DNA from: Monosporascus cannonballus
Lineage: Eukaryota > Ascomycota > Sordariomycetes > Xylariales
Assembly (NCBI GenBank): GCA_004154925.1
Contig: QJNS01000007.1
Span: 558,001-622,000 of the forward strand
Reading direction: 5' to 3'
Length of the DNA: 64,000 nt
Under the pieces are notes generated by a model. That model was not told the DNA's origin, did not search any database, and saw only the letters and a program-made list of their open reading frames with translations. Below, in pieces: positions 47,820-61,800 of this stretch; the stretch's first letter is position 1; each line of letters opens with the position of its first letter. The translations under genes were made by a program, and so were the position numbers.

Positions 47820-49390
47820 AGCTAACGGGCATATGATTTATTACGGTCGAAACTTGTCGATAATTACGTATGTAAATCTCCTAAGCCAATATTAGTCGAA
47901 AATAACGTACTTACCCAGGCCAATTAATCTAGTATAAAGTAAAGCTTCATAAAATTAAGATATAATTTATCCTCACTGTATAAAGCATAAACTAACCATC
48001 GTCTTCGAAAATAGTAAATATATTATTTATGATAAAATTTATATTCTAGATGATTTCTTTTATATATTTGGCTTCATTTTTTACAAAATAGCTTAAGTTT
48101 AAATATAACTTATAAAGTTTCTCGATTTAAAATAATAAAATATCGATTGTTTATCCTAATATTATTAAACCTACAATAATTAACATAATAACGCATTTTA
48201 TTTACCGGTTTTTTTTTAAAAAAATAAACAAAAACCTATTGTTTAAAAATATTAAAAAGAATAGGATATTGTTTTGATAATTATATATATGCTCGATCTC
48301 TTAAAAATATATAAAATGACATAATTTATGCACCGTTAAATAATATAATTTAATGTGAAATGAAATTAATTTTATAATTAAAAACTTTATACGGTAATAA
48401 AAAGTTAACGGTTTAAAAAATATATACCTCTTATTATATCTTAATTTTCAAAAAGCAATTCTTTTAAAATTGCGATTCTTATTACCGGTAATTTTCTATT
48501 TAAATACTTTTAGATGCCTCTTCCAGCTTTATAATATAATTAAAGCGTTTTGGTTATTTAATTATAAAAAGTTTATAACCTAAGCAAAATAATGTTCGGA
48601 TTGACTTTTCAACTTTAAATACAGATATTACGTAAATTTGTAATATATATTACTAATATTATTTTGTTTCAAATAAGGGTTATAAAAATAATACATTTAA
48701 TTAAAACTTAACATCGTATTACGCCTTTTTTTAACGATAAAACATGAAAAACTTAATAATTCGGAATAATAGAATTTTTATAAAAAGTAATATTAATATA
48801 ACGTAAAATAATTACAAAAGCTCAAATAGCAAGCTATGGAAAAGAAGAAAATTAAAGATTTCGTTATGTTTTCGTTATTGAAACGTATTGTTTTGGCTAT
48901 TTCAATGATCAATAAATTATCATTTTAAAAACTAAGTAATTCGTAAATAATATTGGCCTTATATCAAAATTATCGATAAAAAGTGAAATTTGTAGTATAA
49001 GACGTATACGAAATTGTACCGTATAGGTTTTCAGAATCAAATTAGTTATAATTTTACTTTCTGATTTGAATAATAAAACTCATAAATTAAATAATAAAAC
49101 ATATTATTATAAGGAACAATCTTATGATTAATAAACTTTATGGTAGAATATTCGTAATATATTATAAACTACGTTAATAACGAAATACCCATAATAGGTT
49201 AAATATAATCTAAAAAATATATCTTAACATTTATAAAACTTATATAAAAGTTTAATTTCTTATTATTTTATAGTTTAATAAACGTTTTAATTACGATTTA
49301 TTATAAAAATTAAACAGGCTTTTATTATATTACGTTATAATTTCATCATAGTCTCGTAAATATTACGTCAATTGTTATAAGATACGAATA

Positions 49391-49450
49391 TTTATTAAGG
49401 CATCTAAATGCATAATAAAATTTATTAAGCCATCTAAATGAATAATAATA
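49391..49450. repeat. 30-bp tandem duplication
   Basis: Two adjacent 30-bp copies starting TTTATTAAG with CATCTAAATG in the middle; three mismatches. Confidence 0.75.
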
Positions 49451-52400
49451 CTTTTCTCGGAATATATGTAAAAGTTTTACCTGCGTCGATATTACCTTTT
49501 TTTCGATTAAAGGCTTACGGAGGCTATGAATTTTAACCGTTATTATATTTAATTATATAAGCCTGGACTCGATAAGTATCGAAACATTAGATAACTATCA
49601 CCGTATTATTTTATTTCTAGCTTAGCTTTTAATTATTTTTTTTAAAACGCTTAATTTGTTATATTATAAATTCTCTTAAAATAACTGAATTTACTTGGGT
49701 TATTTTTGGAGCCGAAACGTTATCCTTATATAATGAAAGTTTTCTTAAGTGTTTGGTTAATTTGTATTCTAATAACATAATAATATATAATATATAGCGT
49801 TAACAATTACTTATTTTGAGCGGCTAAACGAATAAGTTTGCCGATAAATTTATTCATTATTTTTAAACTTTATTTTAAAATTTAAAAGTTTTTATACCGT
49901 TAGGTTAACGCACTACACAAGCTCGCGACTTAAACAAGCCCGGGGCTCGTTTTTTGGCGCCTTAAAACAACAAATCCTAATAACGTAACTATAATACCTC
50001 AAATTGATTTTAACCAGTTATAATCTCTGTCGCTAATCGTAATTACAGTTTTTAAATAAATGCATATATTAATTAAAGGCCTGCCACGGACGCCGTATTA
50101 TTATTTCTTTTTTCAACTCTTTTATTATAATTATTTTCAGTATCTATTAACTGCAATCTTTTACTACCACCATTTTTGCTGACTAAAACGATTTATTTAG
50201 CACGTATAGTAAATATTATTTTATTAGAAACTTTTATTTTAACCATTTAATTACGTAGAATCGAGTTATTTTAAAATACGTTTTCCGAAACGCCTTATAA
50301 TACACCCCGACGCGTTTTTAATATATCCCGATAGGCCCCGTGACGCGTCTTACGATACGCCTTAGGACACGTTTTTCGACGTATTTTGCGAATACCTTCT
50401 ACGTATTAAAGCCGGACAAAAAACGTTCGCGGATATAGGTTGGGAATTCGGTCGGTAATTGTTTTTTCTCGGTCGCCTATAATATTTTCGCAATAAAAAT
50501 AATATTAATATAAATACGTTAAAAAGTAGTTAAGTCCGCACAGATTAAGAGAACTAAAAAATAATATAGCGTCCGTAATAAATTTTGATTTAATATGTAT
50601 ATTAGTTAAAAAGCTATAAATACATTAGGCGATACAGAGTATCGTCAATTTAAATCAATTGGATACGTTATGGTTAAATTATTTGGATTTATTGCTACGA
50701 GGTATCAAAAAACGAACCGCTAACTTATTTAAGTTGAAAGCCTGCATAATACGTTATTATATCAATAATAAGGTAAATTTAATTTCAAAATAAAAGAATA
50801 TCGTTTAGGTTACGTTATTTTTATTGTTACGATTCGAGATGTATAAATTATATTATTATATTATCGATTTGATTATATTTATTTATATAAGTATTACGTT
50901 AAAAGCATTTTGCTATATATATAATCCGGTATAGAATCGATAAATAAATATTTTAATAAATAACAAATTTTAACTATACTAACAATTATTTATTAATATA
51001 TTTTTTACCGGAATAATAAGTTCTTAATATTACCTTTAAAACTAAATAGTTTAGCGCTATAAAGAAAGTAAATTTCCATTCTTCTGAAACAGAGATACTA
51101 TAGCTTCGTTAAAACTTATATAACAGTAAGTTACGAAATTATTTAAAATATAAATTTAACGAGCAATCATAATAAGGTTTAATAATTGTTATTTGTTACA
51201 ATAACATTTTTGCTGTAGTTAAATGTCCTTGAAGCTGAAAATTTGCGAAAAAAGATTATTGCATTTATTATAACAATTATTTTTTCAACGGTTAAAGGTT
51301 TATAAAACTGGCTTTATTGGATTATGATTTTGTTAATAGAAATTAAATAATGATGAAATTAAGAGTATTTATATAATCAATATTTATTTTGTCGTAGTAA
51401 TTATTTAATATTTATAAATTATATCTAAAATTACATTTGTTAATACTTTGAATATTACGGAATCTTTTTAAAAATTACAAACGCATTTTGAAATATTTTA
51501 TAAAGGTGCTTATATTTTTCGAAAAAATAGTTTCATGGTAGAAAGTTGTAAGCAAACCATATTATCACGGAAATAAAATGAAATAATGCGAAAAAAAAAA
51601 CTTTGACATTTTTAAATAGAAAAGGTATAGTTGCATTATTACTTTATTTATATAGTAACGCGCATGTATTGGTACTATTATTATTATTTTTTACAGTCGA
51701 AAAGTTTATAAGATTTATAACGAAAAAGCGACATAAATATGGCGAATTTAGCGCGTAAAAAACTAATAATTATAGCGCTATTCTCTCCATTATGATAAGC
51801 ACTTTTTTTAAATATAAAGATTTATTATAGCGTTATGTGTTTTTTAAGTTTAAGAAAATATTTATATAGTAAACGCATAATGTTTGCATATATAAAACAA
51901 AACGGCGATTTAAAAGAGCGGCTTCGCTAGTGCCGTAATAACCGTCAAACACTTAACAGCATTTTTATAATATATTTTCAAATATATTAACGTATAAAAT
52001 CTTTTACAAAAACTATAAATTTCGACCAAAAACGAAAAAAGTCTTTATTATAATACAACGCAAGTTTTCGCAACCTTGAACTTCATAAAGAAGCATATTA
52101 TATAATACTAAAAAATAACCTTATTACAGTGTTTGAAACTGATTATAAAAAGCTTCAAACCTAAAAACAAACTCTTTATTTTAAAGGATAATTACAAATA
52201 ATATAATTAATTAACTTTATATTAAAAGAAATTTTTAAAAATTTTATAAAGCTTTTTAAAGCTAAATTCTTTGCAAAACATTAATAACATTATTTTTTTT
52301 GAACTTAATCCTCAATATACTTTATATATTTTCTAACTCCATTAATAATGATAGCTTTTAAACAGAATTTCTAAATTAAAATACAACACAAATGCAATTA

Positions 52401-52896
52401 TTCAACTTGAATTGGCCTAAAGAAAACATATTACTTTTGCTTTAAATAACAAACAATAAAAGTGGGGAAAGCTGATAACTATTACGAAAAGTTCGGAGAA
52501 GAGGTTAAAAAGATTTTCGAAATACTTAACAAAATATTTAAAACTAGAGTACAAGATCAAAGATACTAATAAAGAACTTAATATTTAATTACGCCAGTAT
52601 TTTTATGTCATTAAGTTGAACAGTTCATTGTAAATTCCAACTATTTATAAATAATACTTATCAAAATTTCAAAATGTTTTAAAAAAAACCTTGTAACATT
52701 AACGTTTTCAAGGTTTTAACAAAGTTTATAACAATATCGGTTAATATAAATAGCTTATAATATACTTAAAAACCTTGAATTTAAAAAATTAAATGTAATA
52801 ATGTATTACGAAATATAATAAACATTAATGTTTTTGATATCTACATTATATACTGATATTTCTTCCTAGAAATAATAATAATATATATTATTTTTA

Positions 52897-53267
52897 TATG
52901 ACGGCTAGGGGGTTTAACCAATTATTAAACCTTAGTCGAACGGGTTTACGTTAGCAGGAGTATTGTGGGAATCTAAGTAATAGATATAGTAATCGTGTTA
53001 CGTCTCGTAATACTAAGGGTGCTTTGGGTAACGATGTTATATTGCAAGTTGAAATGATTTAAATTATGGAAATAATAAGCGTATTATATTTAATTTTTTA
53101 ATTTTATAAACCCCTGGTTTTACGAATTTTACGATGGATTTTATTAAGTCCGGCTTTATAAGTTTTACGATTAATCCTGTCGAATTATTATGTAATTCGA
53201 TTTACATAACTTAATTATATTTCTGTTACGACCGTTTTCCGAAACCGCAACTTATCGGGTTATAATA
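52897..53267 (-). repeat. 3' LTR of element I (L15)
   Basis: Starts TATGACGGCT (close to TGTGACGGCT) and ends GTTATAATA. U3 of the GTCGAG class shared with A and C. The left 150 bp is little mutated; the right is more so. Confidence 0.9.
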
Positions 53268-56200
53268 CGATTTTTTTTAAAATTTTCGTCTCGAATTTCT
53301 TTTTTCTTTTATAAGTCTTTTTTTCGTTATTATGTCGGGCCGTATTAAAAAACCGATTAACCGAAAAACAAAAAAGCGAAATAACTTGTTTAAGTTAATT
53401 ATTTTCTGAATTATAAATATGTCTGTATATTTTTATTACATCTGTTACGAGTTATTATCTTATTATATTTTTTATTAGATTTTTTCCAGTATGAAAAATA
53501 CGTAACGCGGAATTTAGGTTTTTATAACGTTAACGGTTTTTTATTTTTTTAACTTGAAAAATTCGTTTTTAATTACTTTAAGGTTAACACGGAACTTAAA
53601 AAAGCCGAAAAGGAAGCGGAATAAGCGCAGGTTAAAATTTGCCGCTTTCGAAAACAAAAGAAATTATAGGCCAACCGTATAATACGTATATTATCTCGTA
53701 ATTTTTAATCCGTAAAGGAATTGGATAAACTAGAACGTTAAAAAAACAGGACGAATTAAAAGTTACTTAGGCTATATCGGCAAAGGCCGTAACTCTTTTC
53801 GACTGATTTATTCTTAAATTTATCAGTTAGTTATCCATTAATTGGAGAAGTTTTAATTCCGTCAACCTCGGCGTTATTGATAAAACTTTTTTAATAAATG
53901 CTAGGCGTTAATAAGATTTTTGGCGGGTTTCCAAAATGTTTTCGGAATTTAAGCGGTTTTTTTATTTAATTAGATATTAGGTAAATCTAATTTATTTCCG
54001 TATATCGAAATTCTTATTCATTTTATATGCTTATTTGTTCTTTATTTCTATATTATTTTATGCCGTATGCATTTTGATTACTTTTGCTGTCAATTCGAAT
54101 AAATAAATGTAAAGAATTAGATAGAATATATCTTTTAATGGCAGTTTTAATTAATAATTATTTTTTGACATTTTTCTTTAGCAATTTTAAATAGACTGAT
54201 ATATTTGAAATCGAGTTTTTTATTAGGTTATTTTGTTTAAATATTTTTAATAACGAAAAAACTATTTTTTTTAAAAGTTGGTTTTTTAACCTTTTTTGGC
54301 TATAATATTTACTTATTTAATTTCGAATAAATTCTAGTTTTGCTTTTATTTCTTAATATAATTACCGTAATTATTTCGACATAAAAATTGTTTTAATATT
54401 AATTAAACCGTTATCGCGTATTTTTTTGTAAATCCTTAGAATAAAACCAAAGTTTACTTTTACTAGTATTATTTTAATACTTTCATCATAGCTGGTATTA
54501 GAAGTTAATTATGCGATCGGTAATTTCTTTATTTAGTTATTTTATTCGTAATTAATATAATATCGGAAATACAATTTTAAAATTTAATGTATTTATTTTA
54601 TTTATTTATTCGTTTATAATTTAAAAGTATTAGATTACTTAAAATTGAGGCCGATTTATATTATAAAGCTTTGCTAAAATTTAAATATAAATATTAATTC
54701 CTTATTTAAAATTCTCTTTATTAGGAATACGTAAATCTTAAAAATATGGTTAAAAAATATATATTCTTTATTTGGCATTTATATTTTTATAATATAGTAA
54801 CAAATAAAACAATTTCAAAAATCGATTAAGGATTACGAAAATGTTATCGTAATATACTTTTATAATTAAATTCCTTTATATAGGATATTTAATAATAAAA
54901 TCGATTATAATTAAATACTATAGTTATTTTACTATTAATAATAGCTGTAATTTTCCGTCCAATTTATATTGTTAAACTTTTGCTTTGGCGCAAACATTAT
55001 ATTGCCGTATGATATTTTGTACTATTAATTGTATTTTAAAAAGGAAATATATGCGTTAAAGCCGTTTCAGGGTTTTGTAAATCCCTAAATATCCGTATAA
55101 CTAATATTTATATATTTTTCGTATTAAATCCTTTTAGTATTTTTCCGGAATTTATATCATATCCGTTTTCTGGTTTTCTAGAAAATCATTATTATACTGC
55201 TGGATTTTCTGATAAATATCTTAAGGTATTGCCCGAATTATTACAATTTATTACGGACGTAATTATCCTTTTATAATAATATCAAAAAATATAATTACTT
55301 TTAATTAATATCTTTTCGCAATTTGGTTATTTACATAGCATTTTTTTTGCCGTTTTTTAGTCCTTTTTTATAAATAATACCGGAATCGAAATTCGCTAAT
55401 TCTTTTACGTATTGAAATTATCGTTTTGTAAATTCCTTGTTTATAATAAATCGGGTAAAATTTGGATAATCCGTATAAACCTTAATTCAATATAACTTTC
55501 CGTTTAAGAAATATCTAAATTTTTGAAATATCATAATAATAACCATAAACTTCTTATCTGGAACAACGTAATTAAACTTGGTTTTTTTAATTTATGTAAA
55601 AAGAATATAATAAGATATAATTAGCTTTCATTAGTTCATTATCCGATTATTACGCTTAATATATAATCCGAAATATTGGTCTTTAGCTTAACGAAGTACT
55701 TCAAATTATACAGAATTAATATTAATTTATTAATAATCGTATCCTTGATATTTTAAAATGCTTTTTCCGTATTTACCATTTATTTAAATTTTTTCTTTTG
55801 TAAAATTTGTTAAGGATATAATTATTTTACTAAAGTTTCGAATAAAACTTCTGTAATAATTAGCAAATTCGAAAAATGCTTATATTTCCTGAATTATTAT
55901 TAACGTTTATTATTTTGAAATTGCAGTACTTTTCTTAAAATCTATTTAAATATATTTTAAAATAATAATATATTTTAGGTATTTAACTTTTTATGTTTAA
56001 AATTCATATTTCTTTGCGTTAATAAATAACCTTATGTTTTATAAAACTTAAAAAACCTTATAAACGTATTTTGCATATGCTTTTTTCGTTTTTAAAAAAA
56101 TAAAAATATCTTCGAGGTAGCAAATAATAGAAATATCGCAATATTTTCGTAATATATAATTTATTATTCGCTGGAAAATTGTTAATACGTTTGTAAATCC

Positions 56201-58495
56201 TATGAAAATAATTAAGTACTTAAATAATTCGTATTTTATTTTGAAAGCTATTTTTATTTATATTATTTTTTTCAATTTTAATAAAGTTATATTTATGTTA
56301 AAATTAAATATTATAAATTATTTTATTCCGTAAAATCGGTTTTTTATTTCAGTAGTTAATGCTAATAATACTCGGTTTTTAACGGTAATATTGTTTAATT
56401 ATTAATAATCAATTATAAGTCGTAAATTTCAGTTTTTTCTGGTCCGAAAAACATAAGGTCCTTTGTTAATAATTTCAAAAATTAAATCCATTTTTTTGTA
56501 ACCGATTGTTGAGGTATTTTTTGAAAATACATAATTTGTTTCCGCTAAAATTATAAATAAGGTAAAACTTTATCGAAACCTTTTCCTTAAAAATTAATTT
56601 TTAGTTTTATTTATTTTGTTTTAATAATTTCGTATAGACTTTCGTAAAAAATGTATTTGTATTTATAGCCTTAGGTAATATATTAATTAAAGCTTTTAAT
56701 TTTTGGGAATATTATTTTACGTCCTTATTTAATTGCTTTAATTTCGCTTTAATAATAATAACAATATATCGTATTTTGGTTTTGATATTTGGTTTTTTCT
56801 TATATTTTATCCTTTTAGGTAATAAACGTTTTATCGTATCCTTATATCCATATTTATCGTTATTATCGATCGAATATTAAGATTTTAATTATTTTTATCT
56901 GTTAATAATGTATAAGGTAAACCTTATTTAATTAATTCCGTTATTAATTAAAATTTCGTGTTATCGTATTGATAGTAATCTTAAAATTATATCGTAATTT
57001 GCGAATAAAACAATATCAAAATTATTTATTTGGTATTATTTTTCAATAAAGATTTCGAAATAATTAATTTTTCGTATAATATTTCAGTTATCATAAACAA
57101 ATTCCTACTTTTCGGCAGATGTCATTAAATAAGGTTTTAATTCGTACTTTTATAATAATTTAAGTTTCTTAATTATATGTAATATAATATAATTTCTATT
57201 TAAAACTTCGTAATTTACTGTTACGATATATTAATACGTTCTGATTTGTATATTTAAAATAATAAAATTAGTAACGTGTTTTATTATTACGTTTATAACA
57301 TTTTTTAAAAGCTTTTTTTAAATTTCTTTAAACTTTATTACTTTGCGGCTTTTTTGTTAATAACTCTTTTCTTTTACTTCCCGTTCGAATTTGTCGAACT
57401 TTATTTGTATTTTTTCGTTTAACGCGTTAAGTTATTATATTTGTCGTTATTACCGACGTATTATTCCTTGGAATTTTATTAAGTATTTTTAATTTTATTA
57501 GAATCTTTATTTATTACATAAATTATTTTTTATATTTATAATTATATTTTATTATACGTTATTTTAATTATTATTTTAAAAATCTTTTATAAATTAACCT
57601 ATTCTTTTAATAATTTGTTTCGTAAGGATTTATAATAAATACTAATTAAAAATAAAAATCTGCAGTAATTTGATAATAATATTTTATTATATATTAGGTT
57701 AACTTTTTTCCCATTTAGTAATTATATTATTAATAATAATAAAAAGGGTTTTTTTTGCTTATATCGCTTTGTATCCGGTTAATCTTTTGTTTCGGTTAAT
57801 TATTAAATATTTTCCAGAACTACGAATCGAAAAAATCAATATTATTATTTATCGTTTTTATTATTTCCGGTGCCGTTTGGAAACTTAAATCTTTTATAAT
57901 ATATGCGGTTAAGTTATTTGTAAATATATGATTTTTATTTTTCGTAATCAGGATATTTTCGTCGTCGACAGTATATAACGAATATTTTGCCGTATCGATT
58001 AAAGGTTCCGCAATAAAAACTTTCTATATAATTTTGATATTTGCGTAATTATTTTTATAATGGTTTTTGTTATTTTCGCAATATTTGCTAAGTTAATTTT
58101 TTAATTTTTCCTACTTTTCGTTAAAACTTTTGTCGTAATGGTCCTTATTGGACTTTTCGCTATAAAGGATCTAGCTTATATTTAAACTGAATTATATTAA
58201 TAGATTTATTTTCGTTTTTTTTTTGATTTTCTTTCAATAGTTTTTCGGGTATCGGTTTTTAATTATTTGGGCGGGGCTCTTTAGGCGAAGAATATTCGTA
58301 AATTCTTTATTCTTTTTTTCTGCAATTATAGTATTTAATCTGGTTTTAATCTTTTTTATACGTAATTCCTAGCTCCATAGGTTCTGGTTTTATACCGTAA
58401 AAAGTGTTATTACGTCAAAAAACGCTGGTATTAGCCATATATTAAAGTGTGTTATTATTTTTCCTTTTAATACCTTTAATACGTTATTCGTATTA
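53268..58495 (-). pseudogene. Gag-Pol relic of element I
   Basis: The chromodomain region at about 53,903-53,975 is recognisable by alignment to F but its Trp codons are lost. RT at 56105-56119 reads Y-L-E-D-I, with Glu for the first Asp. The gag zinc knuckle around 58,288-58,340 is badly decayed. Interrupted at 58496 by element H. Not functional. Confidence 0.82.
53332..53914 (+). pseudogene. Antisense frame of element I
   Basis: Starts with a preserved ATG (53332-53334) encoding M-S-G-R-I-K-K, 64 bp from the LTR, and ends at TAA 53912-53914 at the chromodomain, on the strand opposite Pol. The coil has K-A-E-K-E-A-E, then F-R-K-Q-K-K-L with TGG turned to TAG, then S-V-K-E-L-D-K-L-E-R. A Y-x2-Y-x7-Y stretch at 53490-53525 matches the second half of the zinc cluster with Cys turned to Tyr. 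At least two small indels break the frame. Homologous to the frame in A. Confidence 0.55.
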
Positions 58496-58869
58496 TGTTA
58501 CGACCCGACAAGCTCCGGTCTCAAGAAACGGTCAGGCAGGAGCATACGGACCACCTCCCGGGTTACGTAAAGGTGATCACTGCCAAGCAAGTAATCATTA
58601 GTAATTAAAAGTAATCCCAAATAATCATAATTACCATTAACGGCGTAATTACGAACAATTAAGCCAAAAAGGAAAAGGATATATACGTTTATTAATTTTA
58701 TAATCTGGATAACTATAATTTGTAATAATATTTTTTTACCTAAGGTATTTTTAATATTACGAAACGTAATACGTTATTATATTTATTATTTAAAATTTTA
58801 CGATATTTCCATTAATAGAAATCTGTCGACTTAAAGTTTAATAATTGGTTAAATTACTTAGCCGTTATA
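58496..58869 (+). repeat. 5' LTR of element H (L14)
   Basis: Starts TGTTACGACCC, the closest mutated copy to the ancestral start, and ends GCCGTTATA. The first 120 bp is nearly free of RIP. Confidence 0.92.
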
Positions 58870-61800
58870 TGTTATAAGTTTTTATTTAATAATACCGTTA
58901 AATTTTAAACAATATTTAATACTGTAAAAAATATCGACCAGTATATAAAAAACCCTTATTCAGTAACTTTAGGCTCGAATTTGGGAGCTGGAAAAAGAAG
59001 TTCGACAATTTAGGGCTACGCCTACCTAACCCTTTTTCGTCCGTATAAAACCAAAAAAACCAGAACCTTATAATAAAAAAGGTAATTCTCAAATCTTTTT
59101 AATTTAAGTACAAATTTATTTTCATTTTTTAAACCTTAATAACTTAATAAATATGGTTTTAACAATAAAAATATATTTAATAAGGAATACGATTAATTAA
59201 TTTAAGCTTATTATGAAATATTTTTTGGAAATAAAAAAAGTAAATAAAAAAAATTTTACCAATAAGATTTTTTTACTTTATATTAATTTCGAAAATAAAA
59301 TACGTGATAATTTCGGTAATCCGGATAAAAAACGATTAACGGCTTAATAACTTTTATAATATCGATAAAAAGAACTTATATTTAAATACGTCGTAACTTT
59401 TAAAAGTTTAGCGGTTAAGGCCGGATAAGGAAATAACAAAACCGACGCTTTTATCGATATATTTTATAAAAAGTTGAAAAATAATATAAATAATAAAATT
59501 ATTCGGATTAAACGATTAATTACCTTGAACCGATATATCGTAAAGGTTATTAAGGTTAATAATCGACAGTTTGAAAAACGACAGGAAAAAAAAAAATAAT
59601 ATGCCTTACGTTCGGGATATAAGTTTAATTAAGGGAAAAAACGAAATACACCCCTTATTTTTTATGAGACGGCGCCAGGACCTATGGAATTCGGCGTTAC
59701 ATATAGATAAAATTAGAGCCAGATTAAGTATTTTAATTCTGGCAAAATGGGATATAAAGTTTATAAATACAAAAAGCCTAAAAAACCATAACAGAATAAT
59801 TAGACCCCTATACCGGAAGAACAATTTAAAAACAATTCAGAAAATAATAACAAAGTTATTAACATAATCCAAACCAAATATGTATCAGGTCTTAAGCAAA
59901 AACCATTACGATAAGAAATCTGACGAAAAATGCGAAAAGCTAAAAAGCTAACTTAATAAATAACGTAAATATAACAAAAGGTATTATAAAGATAATTACG
60001 CGAATATTAAGACTGGATAAAAAAAATTTGTTTAAGAACCCCCGATCGATACGGCAAAGTGCATGCTATACATTGTCGACGACGAGAATATCCCGATTAC
60101 GAAAAATGAAAATAACATATTTACGTATAAATTATCCGTATATATTATAAGGGATTCGATTTTCCAAACCGTACCGGATATAACAAAAACGACAAATAAT
60201 GGTATCGACAATTTCGAACTATAACCCTAAAAGATATTTAATAATTAACCGAAATAAAAAGTTGGCCCGAAAAAAAGTAATACCCGTAAAAAAACCTTTT
60301 TTATTATTATAGATAATACAATTACTAAATAAAAAAAAAGTTAATCCAGCGTACGGTAAAAAGACATTATTAAAAAATTATTACGGACCTTTATTTTTAA
60401 TTAATATTTATTATAAATGCTTCCGAAAAAAAGTTATTAAAAAAATACGTTAATTTACAAAAGATTTCTGAAACGATAATTAAAATAACGCATAATAAGA
60501 TATAATTAAAAACATAAAAAAATAATTTATTCGATAAAGAAAAAAATTATAAAAATAATTAAAAATAATTAATACGGTTCTAAGGAATAATACGCCGGCG
60601 ATAACGATAAATATAAGAACTTAACGCGTTAAACGAAAAAATATAAATAAGGTTCGATAAACTTAAATAAAAATTAAAAGAAAAAGATTATTTATAAAAA
60701 AGCCGCAAGATAACGAAATCCAAAGAAATTAAAAGGAATTCCTAAGAAAAGCTTTAAACGCGATAATAAATAATGTTAATAATTTTATTACCTTGAAAAT
60801 ATAAATCGGAACGTATTAATATATCGTGATAATGGATTACGGAATTCTGGGCAGAAATTATATTATGCTAAATATAATTAATAAGTTTAAATTATTATAC
60901 AGGTATAAGTTAAAACCTTATATAATAACGAATACCGAAAATTAAGAATTCGTTTACGATAATGGAAACATTATAGGCAAAATTAATTATGTCGAAATTT
61001 TTGTTAAAAAATAATACCAAATAATTAATTTCGATATCGTTTTATTCGGGAATTATGATATAATCTAAAAATTACCATAAATACGTTAATACGGAATTTT
61101 AATTAAAGGCGGAACTAATTAAATAAAATTTGTTTTATTTTTTATTAACAAATAGAAAAAGAAAAAATTAAAATGATAATATTTGATCGATAATGGCGAC
61201 GAATATAAATATAAAAATATAATAAATACTTTATAACTTAAATAAATAAAATATAAAAAAAGACGGATATTAAAGAAGAATACGACGTATTGTTATTATT
61301 ATTAAAATAAAATTAAAATAATTAAATAATAATTTAAAATAATAAAAATAATAATATAAAGAATTAACAATTTAATTAATATATTATTATAATATTATAA
61401 ATACAAATAGCTTTTTAAGAAAAAATTCACTACGAAATTATTAGAACATAACGAATAAAATTATGATATAATTTTTCAAAAAAGATTTTTAACAAAGTTT
61501 TACCTTATTTATAACCTTAATAAAAACGAATTACGTATTTTTAAAAAAATACTTAAAAAATCGGTTATAAAAAATAAATTTATTTTTCGAAATTATTAAC
61601 AATATATTTAATATTTTTTATACTTAAAATATAAAAAATTACGACTTATGGTTAATTATCGATAATTAAACGATATTATTATTAAGGATTAAATATTATT
61701 ATTCTTAATTACGGAAATAAAAAACCGATTTTACGGAATTAAATAATTTATAATATTCGATTTTAAAAATAAACATAACCTTATTAAGATTAAAAAAGGA

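Larger units (their letters stand above)
45689..52896. other. Large AT-rich region with no recognised gene
   Basis: About 7.2 kb between elements G and I. It contains an imperfect palindrome (47733-47819), a 30-bp tandem duplication (49391-49450) and a less AT-rich patch at about 49,910-50,480 with repeated GACGCG/GACACG words. CpG-rich mutated patches suggest old repeats that I cannot classify. The open stretch at 46951-47136 is compositional. Confidence 0.5.
52897..58495 (-). mobile_element. Element I: 3' portion of a reverse chromovirus, host of element H
   Basis: 3' LTR 52897-53267, antisense frame, chromodomain, integrase, RNase H, RT and the C-terminal part of gag up to 58495, where element H starts. 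The gag N-terminus and 5' LTR should lie right of the window, beyond H. Heavily RIP-mutated. Confidence 0.88.

Noticed and set aside
59571..59867. 98-codon frame in element H
   Set aside because: Overlaps gag but in a different frame from the zinc knuckle; chance opening.
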